Positions 8,276 to 16,552 of a DNA stretch of 63,438 nt are shown in pieces. The notes under the pieces are model-generated. The model did no database searches, was not told the origin of the DNA, and saw only the letters and a list, made by a program, of their open reading frames with translations. This DNA comes from an uncultured Prevotella sp. (lineage in GTDB: Bacteria > Bacteroidota > Bacteroidia > Bacteroidales > Bacteroidaceae), in assembly GCA_934254985.1 (NCBI GenBank), contig CAKQMS010000013.1, forward strand, positions 1 through 63,438, read 5' to 3'. The translations under genes and the position numbers were made by a program. The stretch's first letter is position 1, and each line of letters opens with the position of its first letter.

Positions 8276-8355
8276 TGTGCTCCTACAAGTACTTTATATA
8301 AATGTGCCCTTCTTAAGATTTCCTAAAGTAGACTTACAAAGATAAAATAATGATT

Positions 8356-8400
8356 AATGCAATTCTCAATTGAGGATTGCATTATTTTTTTTGTTTTTTT
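8356..8400 (+). terminator. Terminator after bcp
   Basis: Near-perfect 28-nt palindrome (8356-8383, one G-T pair; core CTCAATTGAG) followed by a long T tract to about 8400. Confidence 0.85.
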
Positions 8401-8403
8401 TGT

Positions 8404-8442
8404 AATAATTTTGCTGTTTCAAATAGATTTTCTATTTTTGCA
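8404..8442 (+). promoter_or_regulatory. Promoter of the CsgG/lipoprotein operon; 39-nt block shared with serS
   Basis: TTTG (8410-8413), 19 nt, TATTTTTG (8433-8440). The whole 39-nt stretch is repeated at 55555-55593 upstream of serS with only two mismatches, including the normally variable spacer between the two boxes. Confidence 0.85.
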
Positions 8443-8466
8443 TTAAAGTTATCAAACTAAAAGTAT

Positions 8467-9396
8467 ATGAGAAAAATCTGTTTTTTAGTAGCGCTGTTAG
8501 CTGTAAGCTATAACGCATCAGCTCAACGTAAAGTTGAAGTCGTAGAATCGCATGTACAGAATGTACAGGATGATGGAATGGTGTTGAAAAGAAAAGTTGC
8601 TATTGGTCGTTTCTCTAATGAAACACAATATGCCAAAGGAATCTTCTATGACAAAGAAAATGACCCTATGGGTAAGCAGGCTCTTGATATTCTTTCTTCA
8701 AAATTGGCATCGTCTGGTAAATTTATTTTGTTGGAAAGAAGCGACTTGAGCACACTCCTAGACGAATGTCAGAAAGGTGGAGCTAAAGCATCGACTATTG
8801 GAGCCGATTATATGATTATAGGTTCTATTACAGAGTTTGGTAGAAAAAATACTGGCAAGAATGGGGTGTTCTCTTCACAAAAAACTCAAACTGTAGAGGC
8901 TGCTGTTGCAATTAGACTGGTGGATGTGTCTACTGGGTTGATAATATATTCTGACGAAGCAAAGGGATCGGCAGAATTGACTACGAAAACGACTATGGGT
9001 GTTGGAGGACAAGCAAGCTATGACGCAACACTTAGCGATAAGGCTATATCTGAAGCTATAGGACAGTTGGTAGAGAATATCATCAACAAATGTACTAACA
9101 GTCCTTGGAGAACATATTTCCTATCATATGATAGCGATGCTGTATTGATAGCTGGCGGAACAAGTCAAGGTATAAAGGAAGGTATGGTTTTCAACGTTAA
9201 AACTCAAGGTAAGAAAGTGAAAAATCCACAGACAGGAATTTTGATTACCCTACCAGGCAAAACCGTTGGTACAGCAAAGGTTATAGCTACGGGTGGTGAT
9301 ACACCAGAGACTGAATACTCGTTTGTAGAGGTTACTTCTAATGAAACTATCAATTCAGAAAACATGTCTAACTACATAATAGAACAAGTGAAATGA
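8467..9396 (+). CDS. CsgG/HfaB-family protein, first gene of a four-gene envelope operon
   Basis: This 309-residue protein has a cleavable signal peptide ending near NASA-Q, followed by the CsgG core: KRKVAIGRFSNET near residue 40, SSKLASSGKFILLERSDLSTLL near residue 80, and GADYMIIGSITEFG near residue 118. CsgG forms the outer-membrane channel that exports curli subunits; family members outside curli systems have unknown cargo. Unlike Escherichia coli CsgG it lacks a lipobox Cys. The region after residue 210 (SDAVLIAGGTSQGIKEGMVFNV) looks like the SH3-like tail seen in related lipoprotein-operon CsgG proteins. Its stop overlaps the next start by 4 nt (ATGA), so the genes are translationally coupled. 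No curli subunit gene is present. Confidence 0.88.
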   Translation: MRKICFLVALLAVSYNASAQRKVEVVESHVQNVQDDGMVLKRKVAIGRFSNETQYAKGIFYDKENDPMGKQALDILSSKLASSGKFILLERSDLSTLLDECQKGGAKASTIGADYMIIGSITEFGRKNTGKNGVFSSQKTQTVEAAVAIRLVDVSTGLIIYSDEAKGSAELTTKTTMGVGGQASYDATLSDKAISEAIGQLVENIINKCTNSPWRTYFLSYDSDAVLIAGGTSQGIKEGMVFNVKTQGKKVKNPQTGILITLPGKTVGTAKVIATGGDTPETEYSFVEVTSNETINSENMSNYIIEQVK

Positions 9397-9731
9397 AAAA
9401 AGTTATGATGTTTTTATTTGCTCTTGCATTATTATTCGCAGGATGCAAAGCTAACTTCCCGGTAGCACAACAATCAGGGAAAGACGATGTGGCATATCTA
9501 CTTTTTGTTGGTCAGAATGTATATGGCGGCAAGGATGTACAGGTGACGATAGATAATGGTCAACCTTTTACTGCTCAGGTAGTGAAATCGAAGAAAGCAA
9601 ACAGACGTGGTACTCAATATGCTATTGGTACAGGCAACAGAAAGCTCGTTGTAAAGAGTGAAGGTAAAACACTATATCAGAAGAATATATTCGTATCAAC
9701 ACAAGAAGTTAAACAAATAATATTACCATAG
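9393..9731 (+). CDS. Small lipoprotein of unknown function in the CsgG operon
   Basis: This 112-residue protein starts with a lipoprotein signal peptide (LFAGC, Cys18). The mature part has predicted beta strands and a Lys-rich stretch (VVKSKKANRRGTQYAIGTGNRKLVVKSEGK is summarised here as basic residues 68-97). I do not recognise a named family. The start overlaps the CsgG-like stop by 4 nt and the next gene begins 2 nt after its stop, so it is made together with its neighbours and probably belongs to the same envelope complex. It appears to be an extra member compared with the three-gene CsgG-DUF4810-DUF799 layout known in Proteobacteria. Confidence 0.8.
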   Translation: MKKVMMFLFALALLFAGCKANFPVAQQSGKDDVAYLLFVGQNVYGGKDVQVTIDNGQPFTAQVVKSKKANRRGTQYAIGTGNRKLVVKSEGKTLYQKNIFVSTQEVKQIILP

Positions 9732-9733
9732 AA

Positions 9734-10087
9734 ATGAAAAAACTATTATTTTCAATTGGCATTGTCGTAGGTTCTATGTTTGCCACATCATGCTCGTCGC
9801 CACAAACACTATATTCATGGTACGACTATGAAGATGCTACTTATCAGTACAGCAAGAAGACTACAGATGAACTGCAACTTAAGGTGCTTGAACAATACCA
9901 GAAAGTAACTGATAAGCAAAAAGGGCTTAGAGGTGTGGTTCCTCCAGGAATGTATGCTGAATATGGCTACCTACTCTATAAGACTGGTAAGAAAGATCAA
10001 GGATTGGGATTCTTGAAAAAAGAAATCGAACTATACCCAGAGTCAAATACTTATATATCACGTATCATTAAACAGCTTGAAAAATGA
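9734..10087 (+). CDS. DUF4810-type lipoprotein
   Basis: This 117-residue lipoprotein (FATSC lipobox, Cys20) has the DUF4810 hallmarks. There is a SPQTLYSWYDYEDATYQY segment right after the lipid anchor, a helical middle, the PPGMYAEYGYLLYKTGK motif near residue 75, and a C-terminal TPR-like helix ending in YISRIIKQLEK. In other bacteria this family is encoded with a CsgG-like protein and a DUF799 lipoprotein, exactly as here. The start is 2 nt after the preceding stop and its stop overlaps the next start (ATGA). Its role is unknown; co-occurrence suggests a periplasmic or outer-membrane accessory of the CsgG-like pore. Confidence 0.86.
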   Translation: MKKLLFSIGIVVGSMFATSCSSPQTLYSWYDYEDATYQYSKKTTDELQLKVLEQYQKVTDKQKGLRGVVPPGMYAEYGYLLYKTGKKDQGLGFLKKEIELYPESNTYISRIIKQLEK

Positions 10088-10764
10088 AAAAGATATTGTC
10101 TTTTACACTAATTGCATTTACACTTGCTCTTGTGTCATGTTCAACACCTAAGACTATGGGTGAACAGTATCCTGCAATGTATGAGGAGAAGCCTACAACG
10201 ATTGCTATCATGCCTCCTATCAACAAGACAACTCACGCTGAAGCTAAGGACTATTTCTATACAACTATGTATCAACCTCTATGCGAGAAAGGATATTATG
10301 TATATTCTCCATATCTGACAATGGAAATGTTTCAGCAAGAGAGTGCGTATGATGCAGAAATGTTTATTGAGAGTGATTTATCTATATTTAATAAGGTATT
10401 GGGCGCAGATGCTGTGATGTTTACCACTATTAAAGATTGGAGCAGAAACAACTTGGGAGGTAAACTGCAAGTTGATGTAGAATATACTCTTAGATCAACA
10501 AAAACTGGACAAACTCTATATACTAGAGAGGGAAACATATCGGTAGATACAAGCATCAACTCTGGTGGAGGTGGTATGTTTGGTGCTTTAATCAATCTTG
10601 CAGCCACAGCTATAAATACTGCAGCAACGGATAAGGTGATTGCCGGAAGAAAATGCAATGCCTTTGTGTTAATGGACTTACCTGCTGGCAAATACTCTAA
10701 ACTATACGAAGTAGATAAGAAAAATCCAGCAGGAAAACCTTTTGTTAAGGCTACAGTACAATAA
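10084..10764 (+). CDS. DUF799-type lipoprotein
   Basis: This 226-residue lipoprotein (LVSC lipobox, Cys19) matches DUF799. The features are EKPTTIAIMPPINKTTHAEAKDYFYTT near residue 35, GYYVYSPYLTMEMFQQE near residue 70, and GADAVMFTTIKDW near residue 112. A Gly-rich helix region (GGGMFGALINLAATAINTA) sits near residue 165. The fold of a Neisseria homologue (GNA1162) resembles the TolB N-terminal domain, to my recollection. It is the last gene of the coupled CsgG operon and is followed by a clear terminator. Function is unknown, but the conserved partnership suggests a surface export or envelope-maintenance apparatus. Confidence 0.87.
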   Translation: MKKILSFTLIAFTLALVSCSTPKTMGEQYPAMYEEKPTTIAIMPPINKTTHAEAKDYFYTTMYQPLCEKGYYVYSPYLTMEMFQQESAYDAEMFIESDLSIFNKVLGADAVMFTTIKDWSRNNLGGKLQVDVEYTLRSTKTGQTLYTREGNISVDTSINSGGGGMFGALINLAATAINTAATDKVIAGRKCNAFVLMDLPAGKYSKLYEVDKKNPAGKPFVKATVQ

Positions 10765-10783
10765 ATCTTTGCATAAGGTCACA

Positions 10784-10817
10784 AAAAGGATGACAGGGGC
10801 AACCTTGTCATCCTTTT
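10784..10817. terminator. Bidirectional terminator after the CsgG operon
   Basis: AAAAGGATGACA (10784-10795) pairs with 10806-10817 across a short GC-rich loop, with A- and T-rich flanks. The YkvA-like gene converges from the other side. Confidence 0.85.
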
Positions 10818-10839
10818 ATTTTGTGATGTTATAAATGGA

Positions 10840-11226
10840 TTATTTCATAACGTCTTTAGCTTCTTCGATTTCGTCGTCATCAAACCATTGAGCCAACTTT
10901 GCGTAGGCTTTTGCTTTGATGTCTTCTGACACATCACCCCACACTTTGTGCAAAACATAGACGAGAACACCAAGGTCGTCGGTAAGACCAACTATAGGAA
11001 ATGCATCTGGAATAACATCTAATGGACTAATAAGATAGCCCAAGGCACCGATAATGATAGCTTTGTCCTTAAGGGAAACTTTGTCGCTTTGCAAAGTATA
11101 ATAAAGAACTAAAGCCACATACACCAACTTAGCGCCAGCGCTCTTAGCAACTCTTGATATTTTCTCGACAAATCCACTATCGGTGAACTTGTCCTTATAC
11201 TTCATAAAATCAGGTAAGTTATCCAT
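10840..11226 (-). CDS. YkvA-type DUF1232 protein
   Basis: From the preferred start this is 128 residues. The central segment KDKAIIIGALGYLISPLDVIPDAFPIVGLTDDLGVL is the DUF1232 signature (summarised: GYLISPLD and IPD followed by GLTDD). It is a short hydrophobic hairpin seen in small membrane-associated proteins of unknown function such as Bacillus YkvA. The frame also permits an ATG at 11271, but the sequence between 11271 and 11226 does not look like protein of this family, and MDNLPDFMKYKDKF is a typical beginning. It follows the membrane protein at 11279-11680 in the same direction and both may share a transcript. Confidence 0.85.
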   Translation of the reverse strand: MDNLPDFMKYKDKFTDSGFVEKISRVAKSAGAKLVYVALVLYYTLQSDKVSLKDKAIIIGALGYLISPLDVIPDAFPIVGLTDDLGVLVYVLHKVWGDVSEDIKAKAYAKLAQWFDDDEIEEAKDVMK

Positions 11227-11278
11227 ATATTTAATGTTTATTGGTGAATGCTGAATTGGGATGTTTAACAAAGAAAGA

Positions 11279-11680
11279 CTAATAATTTTCTACTGCTTCA
11301 AGATAGTTTTCTACATTCTCATTGTATAGAGCCTTGAGCTTGCTGTTGACTCTGAACTTTACGATGAAAAACCAGATACACGATAATACCACACCAACAC
11401 CCATACCTATTAATGAAGCATTAGTGCCAAGAGCAGTATCGATATGGTCGAAGGCAGAGAAGATGAGCATGCTGACTAATATGATACCTGCAAAAACTGT
11501 CATTCTATGGGTTTGGGTGCCTGGAATATCCATAACGTCTTGCTTTTCGGAGAGATAGTCTTCCATCTCAGATTTAGTAATGCCAAAATCATCAAGCTTA
11601 GGAAAATCTGGAGTTATGTCATGGCGACTTATCTTTCTAAGAATATACATCTGGTAGCTTTCTTCTTCAATTGGTTTCAT
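11279..11680 (-). CDS. Small two-helix membrane protein of unknown function
   Basis: This 133-residue protein has a soluble N-terminal ~60 residues (acidic, with KLDDFGITKSEMEDYL), two membrane helices around residues 60-78 and 88-107, and a charged C-terminal helix (FRVNSKLKALYNENVENYLEAV). I do not recognise the family. It lies upstream of the DUF1232 gene on the same strand, 52 nt apart from its preferred start, and downstream of rnpB. An operon with the DUF1232 gene is likely. No catalytic motif is visible. Confidence 0.7.
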   Translation of the reverse strand: MKPIEEESYQMYILRKISRHDITPDFPKLDDFGITKSEMEDYLSEKQDVMDIPGTQTHRMTVFAGIILVSMLIFSAFDHIDTALGTNASLIGMGVGVVLSCIWFFIVKFRVNSKLKALYNENVENYLEAVENY

Positions 11681-11757
11681 AATGTTTAGGATATTAAATG
11701 GTCAAATTAATAAATATGAGAGCGAACTATGATTATTGATCTCAAAATATAAAAAGC

Positions 11758-12148
11758 AAGGCAGCGGTCACGTAAGCCGGGTTCTGTTTCCTACGTTGCA
11801 AGAACGCAGGTGCTCTGTCATCTATCTAGTTTGCAAGTCGCCCTGCAACTCAAGCGTTCTACCCTCCATCGTTACTCCTCAAAGGGTGTATCGGGCGGGA
11901 ACCCTCCAACGATGGTATACATGAACTTGCAGCCTCCAGCTGATACAGCCCAAATGGTCACCCATTGGCTGGTGGTCTCTTACACCACCTTCTCACCCTT
12001 ACCTACCATGAAAGATAGGCGGTTATTTTCTTCTACCTTAGCCTACTGTCACCAATAGCTTCTATTTTCGGAAGTGGAGCCCCTATGCTGCCCGGACTTT
12101 CCTCTCGCACCCTAATGGATGCCAGCGACAAAGCCTGACCGCTGCCTT
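11758..12148 (-). ncRNA. rnpB: RNase P RNA (class A type), reverse strand
   Basis: On the minus strand the transcript begins GGCAGCGGTCAGGC and soon has the universal GAGAGGAAAGTCCGGGC block (P4 5' strand and J3/4), near 12112-12090. The 3' end has the complementary P4 region and finishes with GACCGCTGCC after AACCCGGCTTACGTGACC, so the first and last ~10 nt pair as helix P1. The total of about 390 nt is normal. It processes tRNA 5' ends. A -7 box (TAACTTTG) sits at 12157-12164, 8 nt before the predicted 5' end. Confidence 0.96.
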
Positions 12149-12156
12149 ACAAAGTG

Positions 12157-12164
12157 CAAAGTTA
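12157..12164 (-). promoter_or_regulatory. -7 element of rnpB
   Basis: TAACTTTG on the minus strand, ideally placed for initiation at about 12149. I see no clear TTTG at the -33 position. Confidence 0.7.
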
Positions 12165-12326
12165 ACAAAAATATCGCTTAATCATATACTATAGCAACAT
12201 TTATTTTTCTTAAACATCATAAAAGAATACAGAATATCTAATTTCTATTAAATACTATAGCGTGCAGATTAAGAGCCGTTAATACGTTAAATCGAAATGT
12301 TAAATTCAGATAAACATCTATGACTT

Positions 12327-12360
12327 TTTGACATAATTACGATTTTTGCTTCTATATTTG
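12327..12360 (+). promoter_or_regulatory. Promoter of the HtrA protease gene
   Basis: TTTG (12327-12330), 22 nt, TATATTTG (12353-12360). It leaves a roughly 100-nt leader before the start codon. The rest of the 318-nt gap between rnpB and this gene holds only A/T-rich sequence with nothing else I can name. Confidence 0.6.
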
Positions 12361-12466
12361 CATGCAAAATCATATAAAGCACGATTGGATTTAACTTAAT
12401 ACGGTTTTCCGATATGCTAAATATGACAGAGATAATAAATATGTAAAACCAAAAAACATTGAAGAT

Positions 12467-13927
12467 ATGAAAAAGTATTCAAACTATTTGCTTGCAGGAG
12501 TATGTGTAGCTTCATTGGCTCTATCGGCAGGCTCTTTTATTAAGGTTGAAGCAGCAAGTCCTGCAACACAGATTGCTGGTCAGCCTGTAGATTTGACTTA
12601 TGCAGCAGAAAAGGCATTACCTGCAGTAGTACATATTAAATATGTGCAGAACTCAAAGGTACAGACTGTAGACGTACAGGCAGATCCATTCGACTTCTTC
12701 TCTGATCCATTCGGATTCTTTGGTAATCCACAAGGTGGTGGCACACGTAAGCGCCAGGTGCAGACTCCTAAGAAAGAAGCTCAAGGTTCGGGTGTTATCA
12801 TTAGCACAGATGGTTATATCGTAACAAACAACCACGTGGTAGAAGGTGCTGACGAATTGACAGTAACTCTAAATGATAACCGCGAATTTTCTGCTCGTAT
12901 TATAGGTACCGACAAGACTACCGACCTTGCCCTTATAAAGATTGATGGCAAGAATCTCCCTACTCTACCTATTGGCGATTCTGATAAGTTAAAGGTTGGT
13001 CAATGGGTGATTGCCGTAGGTAATCCATTTGGTTTGAATAACACCGTGACTGCAGGTATCGTAAGTGCAAAGGCTCGTTCGCTTGGTGCTAATGGTTTGG
13101 AAAGCTTCATTCAGACTGATGCTGCTATAAACCAGGGTAACTCAGGTGGTGCTCTCGTAAATACAGAAGGTCAGTTGGTAGGTATCAACGCTATGCTCTA
13201 CTCTCCTACTGGTTCATATAGCGGCTATGGTTTTGCCATTCCTACAACTATCATGAACAAGGTTGTTGATGACTTGAAGAAGTATGGTAGCGTGCAGCGT
13301 GCTTTGCTCGGTATACAGGGTGGCGATGTATTGAACTACATCAACGACCAGAAAGAAAAGGGCAAGGATGTTGACCTTGGTACAAACGAAGGTGTATATG
13401 TTGCTAAGGTTCAAGACGATGGTGCTGGTGCTTCTGCAGGTCTTAAGGAAGGTGATGTTATTGTAGCAGTTGACGGAAAGAACGTTACCAAGATGGCAGA
13501 ACTTCAAGAAGTTATGGCAAGCAAGCGCCCTGGCGACAAGCTTTCTATAACATATATGCGCGATAAGAAGAAGACTACAAAGACCGTTACATTGAAGAAC
13601 GAACAGGGTACGACAGCTGTTGTTAAGCCTGCTGACTTGGATGTACTTGGTGGCAACTTCCGCGAGATTACTAACGAGCAGAAGAAGCAGCTCAACATCA
13701 ACTACGGTCTTGAGGTTATGAAGGTTAACAAGGGTGCGCTACAGAATGCTAACATCTCTCGTGGCTTCATCATTCAGCGTATCAACGATGAAACTGTGAA
13801 GACTATCGATGATTTGCAGAAGATTGTAAAGGCAGCATCTACAAGCAAGGATCCTGTTCTCTACATCCAGGGTATCTATCCTACTGGTAAGAAGGGTTAC
13901 TTCGCTGTACCTTTGAACGAAGAATAA
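12467..13927 (+). CDS. degP: HtrA/DegP-type periplasmic serine protease
   Basis: This 486-residue protease has a signal peptide (about residues 1-30), then the trypsin-like domain with catalytic triad His123 (TNNHVV), Asp153 (TTDLALI) and Ser226 (GNSGGAL). PDZ domains follow, the first around residues 285-375 (GVYVAKVQDDGAGASAGLKEGDVI) and a second near 395-486 (GLEVMKVNKGALQNANISRG). It acts in the periplasm, degrading or refolding damaged envelope proteins. A phenylalanine-rich loop (PFDFFSDPFGFFGNP, residues 74-88) corresponds to the LA loop of DegP, which controls assembly. It is a single-gene unit with its own promoter and terminator. Confidence 0.97.
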   Translation: MKKYSNYLLAGVCVASLALSAGSFIKVEAASPATQIAGQPVDLTYAAEKALPAVVHIKYVQNSKVQTVDVQADPFDFFSDPFGFFGNPQGGGTRKRQVQTPKKEAQGSGVIISTDGYIVTNNHVVEGADELTVTLNDNREFSARIIGTDKTTDLALIKIDGKNLPTLPIGDSDKLKVGQWVIAVGNPFGLNNTVTAGIVSAKARSLGANGLESFIQTDAAINQGNSGGALVNTEGQLVGINAMLYSPTGSYSGYGFAIPTTIMNKVVDDLKKYGSVQRALLGIQGGDVLNYINDQKEKGKDVDLGTNEGVYVAKVQDDGAGASAGLKEGDVIVAVDGKNVTKMAELQEVMASKRPGDKLSITYMRDKKKTTKTVTLKNEQGTTAVVKPADLDVLGGNFREITNEQKKQLNINYGLEVMKVNKGALQNANISRGFIIQRINDETVKTIDDLQKIVKAASTSKDPVLYIQGIYPTGKKGYFAVPLNEE

Positions 13928-13994
13928 ACAATAAACTTAAAGAAGACTTAATAGGATTAAGTCTTGGCTTAAGATAAATATCAAATAAAAAAGG

Positions 13995-14036
13995 AAGTCC
14001 GACAAAAACAGATTCAAACCTGTTAATGTCGGACTT
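13995..14036. terminator. Bidirectional terminator between HtrA and SulP genes
   Basis: AAGTCCGACA (13995-14004) pairs with TGTCGGACTT (14027-14036); an inner CAG/CTG pairing and a T-rich 3' flank complete it. The flanking genes converge. Confidence 0.83.
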
Positions 14037-14069
14037 TCTTGTTTTTTATGCAATTATTCTATAATACTA

Positions 14070-15755
14070 TTATGCATTGATAATCTCTTTAGCTCTATCA
14101 AGAGCAATGTCAATATGGCTACAGATATTGTCTTGGCCTACAATATCATAGAAACCTGCTTTGTTGAGCTGAGAGTGAACTTTCTCGGTTACACCAGAAA
14201 GAACAATCTGTATACCTTCCTTCTGGCTCATCTCACAAAGGTTAGTAAGGTTGTGGATACCTGTTGAGTCAACAAATGGAACTTTACGCATACGGATGAT
14301 TCGTACTTGTGGTCGGTCGCCAAGAGTTGCCATAATCTCCTCGAAACGGTTACCGGCACCAAAGAAGTAAGGACCATTGATTTCGTATACTTCAACACCC
14401 TTAGGAATAGTGAGATGCTCTATGTTGCCAAGATGCATATCGCTATCTTCATCGTCTGGATTAATCTCATTAGAGATGACATGAACATCTGTAGTTTCTG
14501 ACATACGGCGCATGAAGAGCAAACATGCGATGATGAGACCAACCTCTATAGCAATGGTGAGATCGAAGATGATAGTAAGGAAGAAGGTTATGAGCAATAC
14601 TGTGACATCGCTCTTTGGATTCTTCATCAAAGCAAGGAACGAACGCCAGCCTGACATACCATAGCTAACTACAACGAGCACACCTGCCAAACATGCCATT
14701 GGAATATACTTGGCTAAAGGCATGAGGAATAGGAATATAAGCAACAACACAACAGCATGCACAATACCTGCGATAGGTGTGCGACCACCATTGTTGATGT
14801 TTGTCATAGTGCGGGCAATAGCTCCTGTAGCAGGGATACCACCAAAGATAGGTGAAGCAAGGTTGGCTACACCCTGAGCAATAAGCTCTGTGTTAGAATT
14901 ATGATGGTCTCCTATGACACCATCTGCTACGGCAGCAGAAAGCAAGCTCTCGATAGCTCCCAAGATGGCAATTGTGATAGCAGGAGATACAAGGTTCTTG
15001 ATAGTTTCCCATGAGAGTGCTGGAACTGTAGCCTCTGGAAGTGAATTGCTAATAGCAAAACGGTCGCCAATAGTTTCGATGCTCTCTACACCTGCAAATT
15101 GCTTAAGAAGCAATGCTGCTACTGTCATCACGATGATTGCTACGAGCGAACCAGGAATCTTTTTGCTCACTTTTGGTGTTAGCATAATGATTACTACACT
15201 CACGATACCTATAACAGAACTCCATAGATCGACAGTTGAGAAATTATTGAAATAACATATCCACTTTTCGATGAAGTCAGAAGGTACTGAGGCAATATTC
15301 AAGCCAAAGAGGTCTTTTACCTGAGTTGTAAAAATGGTAACAGCAATACCGCTTGTGAAACCTACGACTATAGGATATGGTATGAACTTGATGATGGTGC
15401 CAAGATGCAAGAATCCAAAAAGGATGAGGAATACACCTGCCATAAGAGTTGCAATTGTAAGACCCTCCATGCCATATTGCTGGATGATGCCATAGATGAT
15501 GATAATGAAAGCACCAGTAGGACCGCCAATCTGAACTTTGCTACCTCCAAGAGCTGAGATCACGAAGCCTGCAACGATGGCTGTGATGATACCCTTCTCG
15601 GGGGTAACACCAGAAGCAATACCAAAGGCAATAGCCAAAGGCAGAGCAACGATGCCCACGATAATTCCGGCCATAAGGTCGGCAACAAATGTTTTACGAT
15701 TGTAGTTTTTCAAGCAATGCAACAATCTTGGCTTGAAATCAAATGTTTGTACCAT
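14070..15755 (-). CDS. SulP-family anion transporter with STAS domain
   Basis: This 561-residue inner-membrane protein has the SulP N-terminus (DLMAGIIVGIVALPLAIAFGIASG at about residues 25-48), many further membrane helices, and the GGIPATGAIARTMTNINNGGRTP signature near residue 300. A cytoplasmic STAS domain follows (about 440-555) with the FVDSTGIHNL motif where regulatory phosphorylation occurs in homologues. SulP proteins move sulfate, bicarbonate or dicarboxylates; the substrate cannot be read from sequence. It is transcribed alone from a consensus promoter. Confidence 0.95.
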   Translation of the reverse strand: MVQTFDFKPRLLHCLKNYNRKTFVADLMAGIIVGIVALPLAIAFGIASGVTPEKGIITAIVAGFVISALGGSKVQIGGPTGAFIIIIYGIIQQYGMEGLTIATLMAGVFLILFGFLHLGTIIKFIPYPIVVGFTSGIAVTIFTTQVKDLFGLNIASVPSDFIEKWICYFNNFSTVDLWSSVIGIVSVVIIMLTPKVSKKIPGSLVAIIVMTVAALLLKQFAGVESIETIGDRFAISNSLPEATVPALSWETIKNLVSPAITIAILGAIESLLSAAVADGVIGDHHNSNTELIAQGVANLASPIFGGIPATGAIARTMTNINNGGRTPIAGIVHAVVLLLIFLFLMPLAKYIPMACLAGVLVVVSYGMSGWRSFLALMKNPKSDVTVLLITFFLTIIFDLTIAIEVGLIIACLLFMRRMSETTDVHVISNEINPDDEDSDMHLGNIEHLTIPKGVEVYEINGPYFFGAGNRFEEIMATLGDRPQVRIIRMRKVPFVDSTGIHNLTNLCEMSQKEGIQIVLSGVTEKVHSQLNKAGFYDIVGQDNICSHIDIALDRAKEIINA

Positions 15756-15886
15756 AACTAATTACTATTGAACAAATATTCTTTGTGTTATTTTATCCTT
15801 GTAATCTTTTACTTTTTACCCTTTGCTCTTTTACGCTTATACCATTTATACTTGCGCAATAAAAAAGATGTGTGTTAAAGTGTATG

Positions 15887-15917
15887 CAAAGGTACAACCA
15901 ATATTTTAACCAACAAA
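15887..15917 (-). promoter_or_regulatory. Promoter of the SulP gene
   Basis: On the minus strand TTTG (15914-15917), 19 nt, TACCTTTG (15887-15894). The start codon is about 130 nt downstream, so the leader is long. Confidence 0.82.
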
Positions 15918-15958
15918 ATATTTATTTAATAAAGTTTCACAAGATGCATGGCGAAATA

Positions 15959-15990
15959 TTTGGGAGCCTAAGAATTAATTACTAATTTTG
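15959..15990 (+). promoter_or_regulatory. Promoter of the exported protein-HprK-S26-PqqD operon
   Basis: TTTG (15959-15962), 20 nt, TAATTTTG (15983-15990), 37 nt before the first start codon. It is back to back with the SulP promoter. Confidence 0.82.
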
Positions 15991-16027
15991 CAAGATAAAA
16001 TGCACTTATAAACACATATATACAAAT

Positions 16028-16552
16028 ATGAAGAAAAAAATAATGTTGTTGGCAATGCTGTTTCTCAGCATCATGTCAATGGAAGCAAAGAATGAGAAAC
16101 AGCCTACTTATTTGTATGGCTTTGCCACTTCATTCAACGATTCTACTGTATATTTTGCTGAAATTCAATTACTTGATGATGCTTGGGTAGACTCAAAGAC
16201 TAAATTCTTGTATGGTCGTGATTCATATTCGTACCAGCTACGTGACTATCTGAAGGCTAAAGGATTGAATGCTCCTACATGCGTAACAGGATTTGCCAAT
16301 ACAAAGAAGAAAGCTGAAGAGAAATTCTTGAAACTAAGAAATAAATATCTTGTTAAAGGAAAATATGATATCAAATACTTGAGCGTTAGTGACTTTAAGT
16401 ATACTCCAGTTGAATTTGACGAAGAAACTGTATATGTAGACTCTTCTAAGTCGAAGAATCTTACACCAAGGCAAGTTAAAAAAGCAGAGAAGAAAGCTGC
16501 AAAACAAGAGCAGAAAGCTGCTAAGAAGGAACAGAAAGTACAGGGAGAATAA
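16028..16552 (+). CDS. Exported protein with Lys/Glu-rich tail, first gene of the HprK/S26/PqqD operon
   Basis: This 174-residue protein starts with a signal peptide (about residues 1-20). A compact domain follows with a conserved-looking start (TYLYGFATSFNDSTVYFAEI) and GRDSYSYQLRDYL near residue 65. The tail is strongly charged, built from repeated KKAxKQEQKAAKKEQK units (about residues 148-172), and is probably a helix or disordered. I do not know its function. Its stop codon overlaps the next start (TAATG), so translation is coupled to the kinase-like gene. It could be a substrate or partner of the modifying proteins downstream, but this is inference from coupling only. Confidence 0.8.
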   Translation: MKKKIMLLAMLFLSIMSMEAKNEKQPTYLYGFATSFNDSTVYFAEIQLLDDAWVDSKTKFLYGRDSYSYQLRDYLKAKGLNAPTCVTGFANTKKKAEEKFLKLRNKYLVKGKYDIKYLSVSDFKYTPVEFDEETVYVDSSKSKNLTPRQVKKAEKKAAKQEQKAAKKEQKVQGE

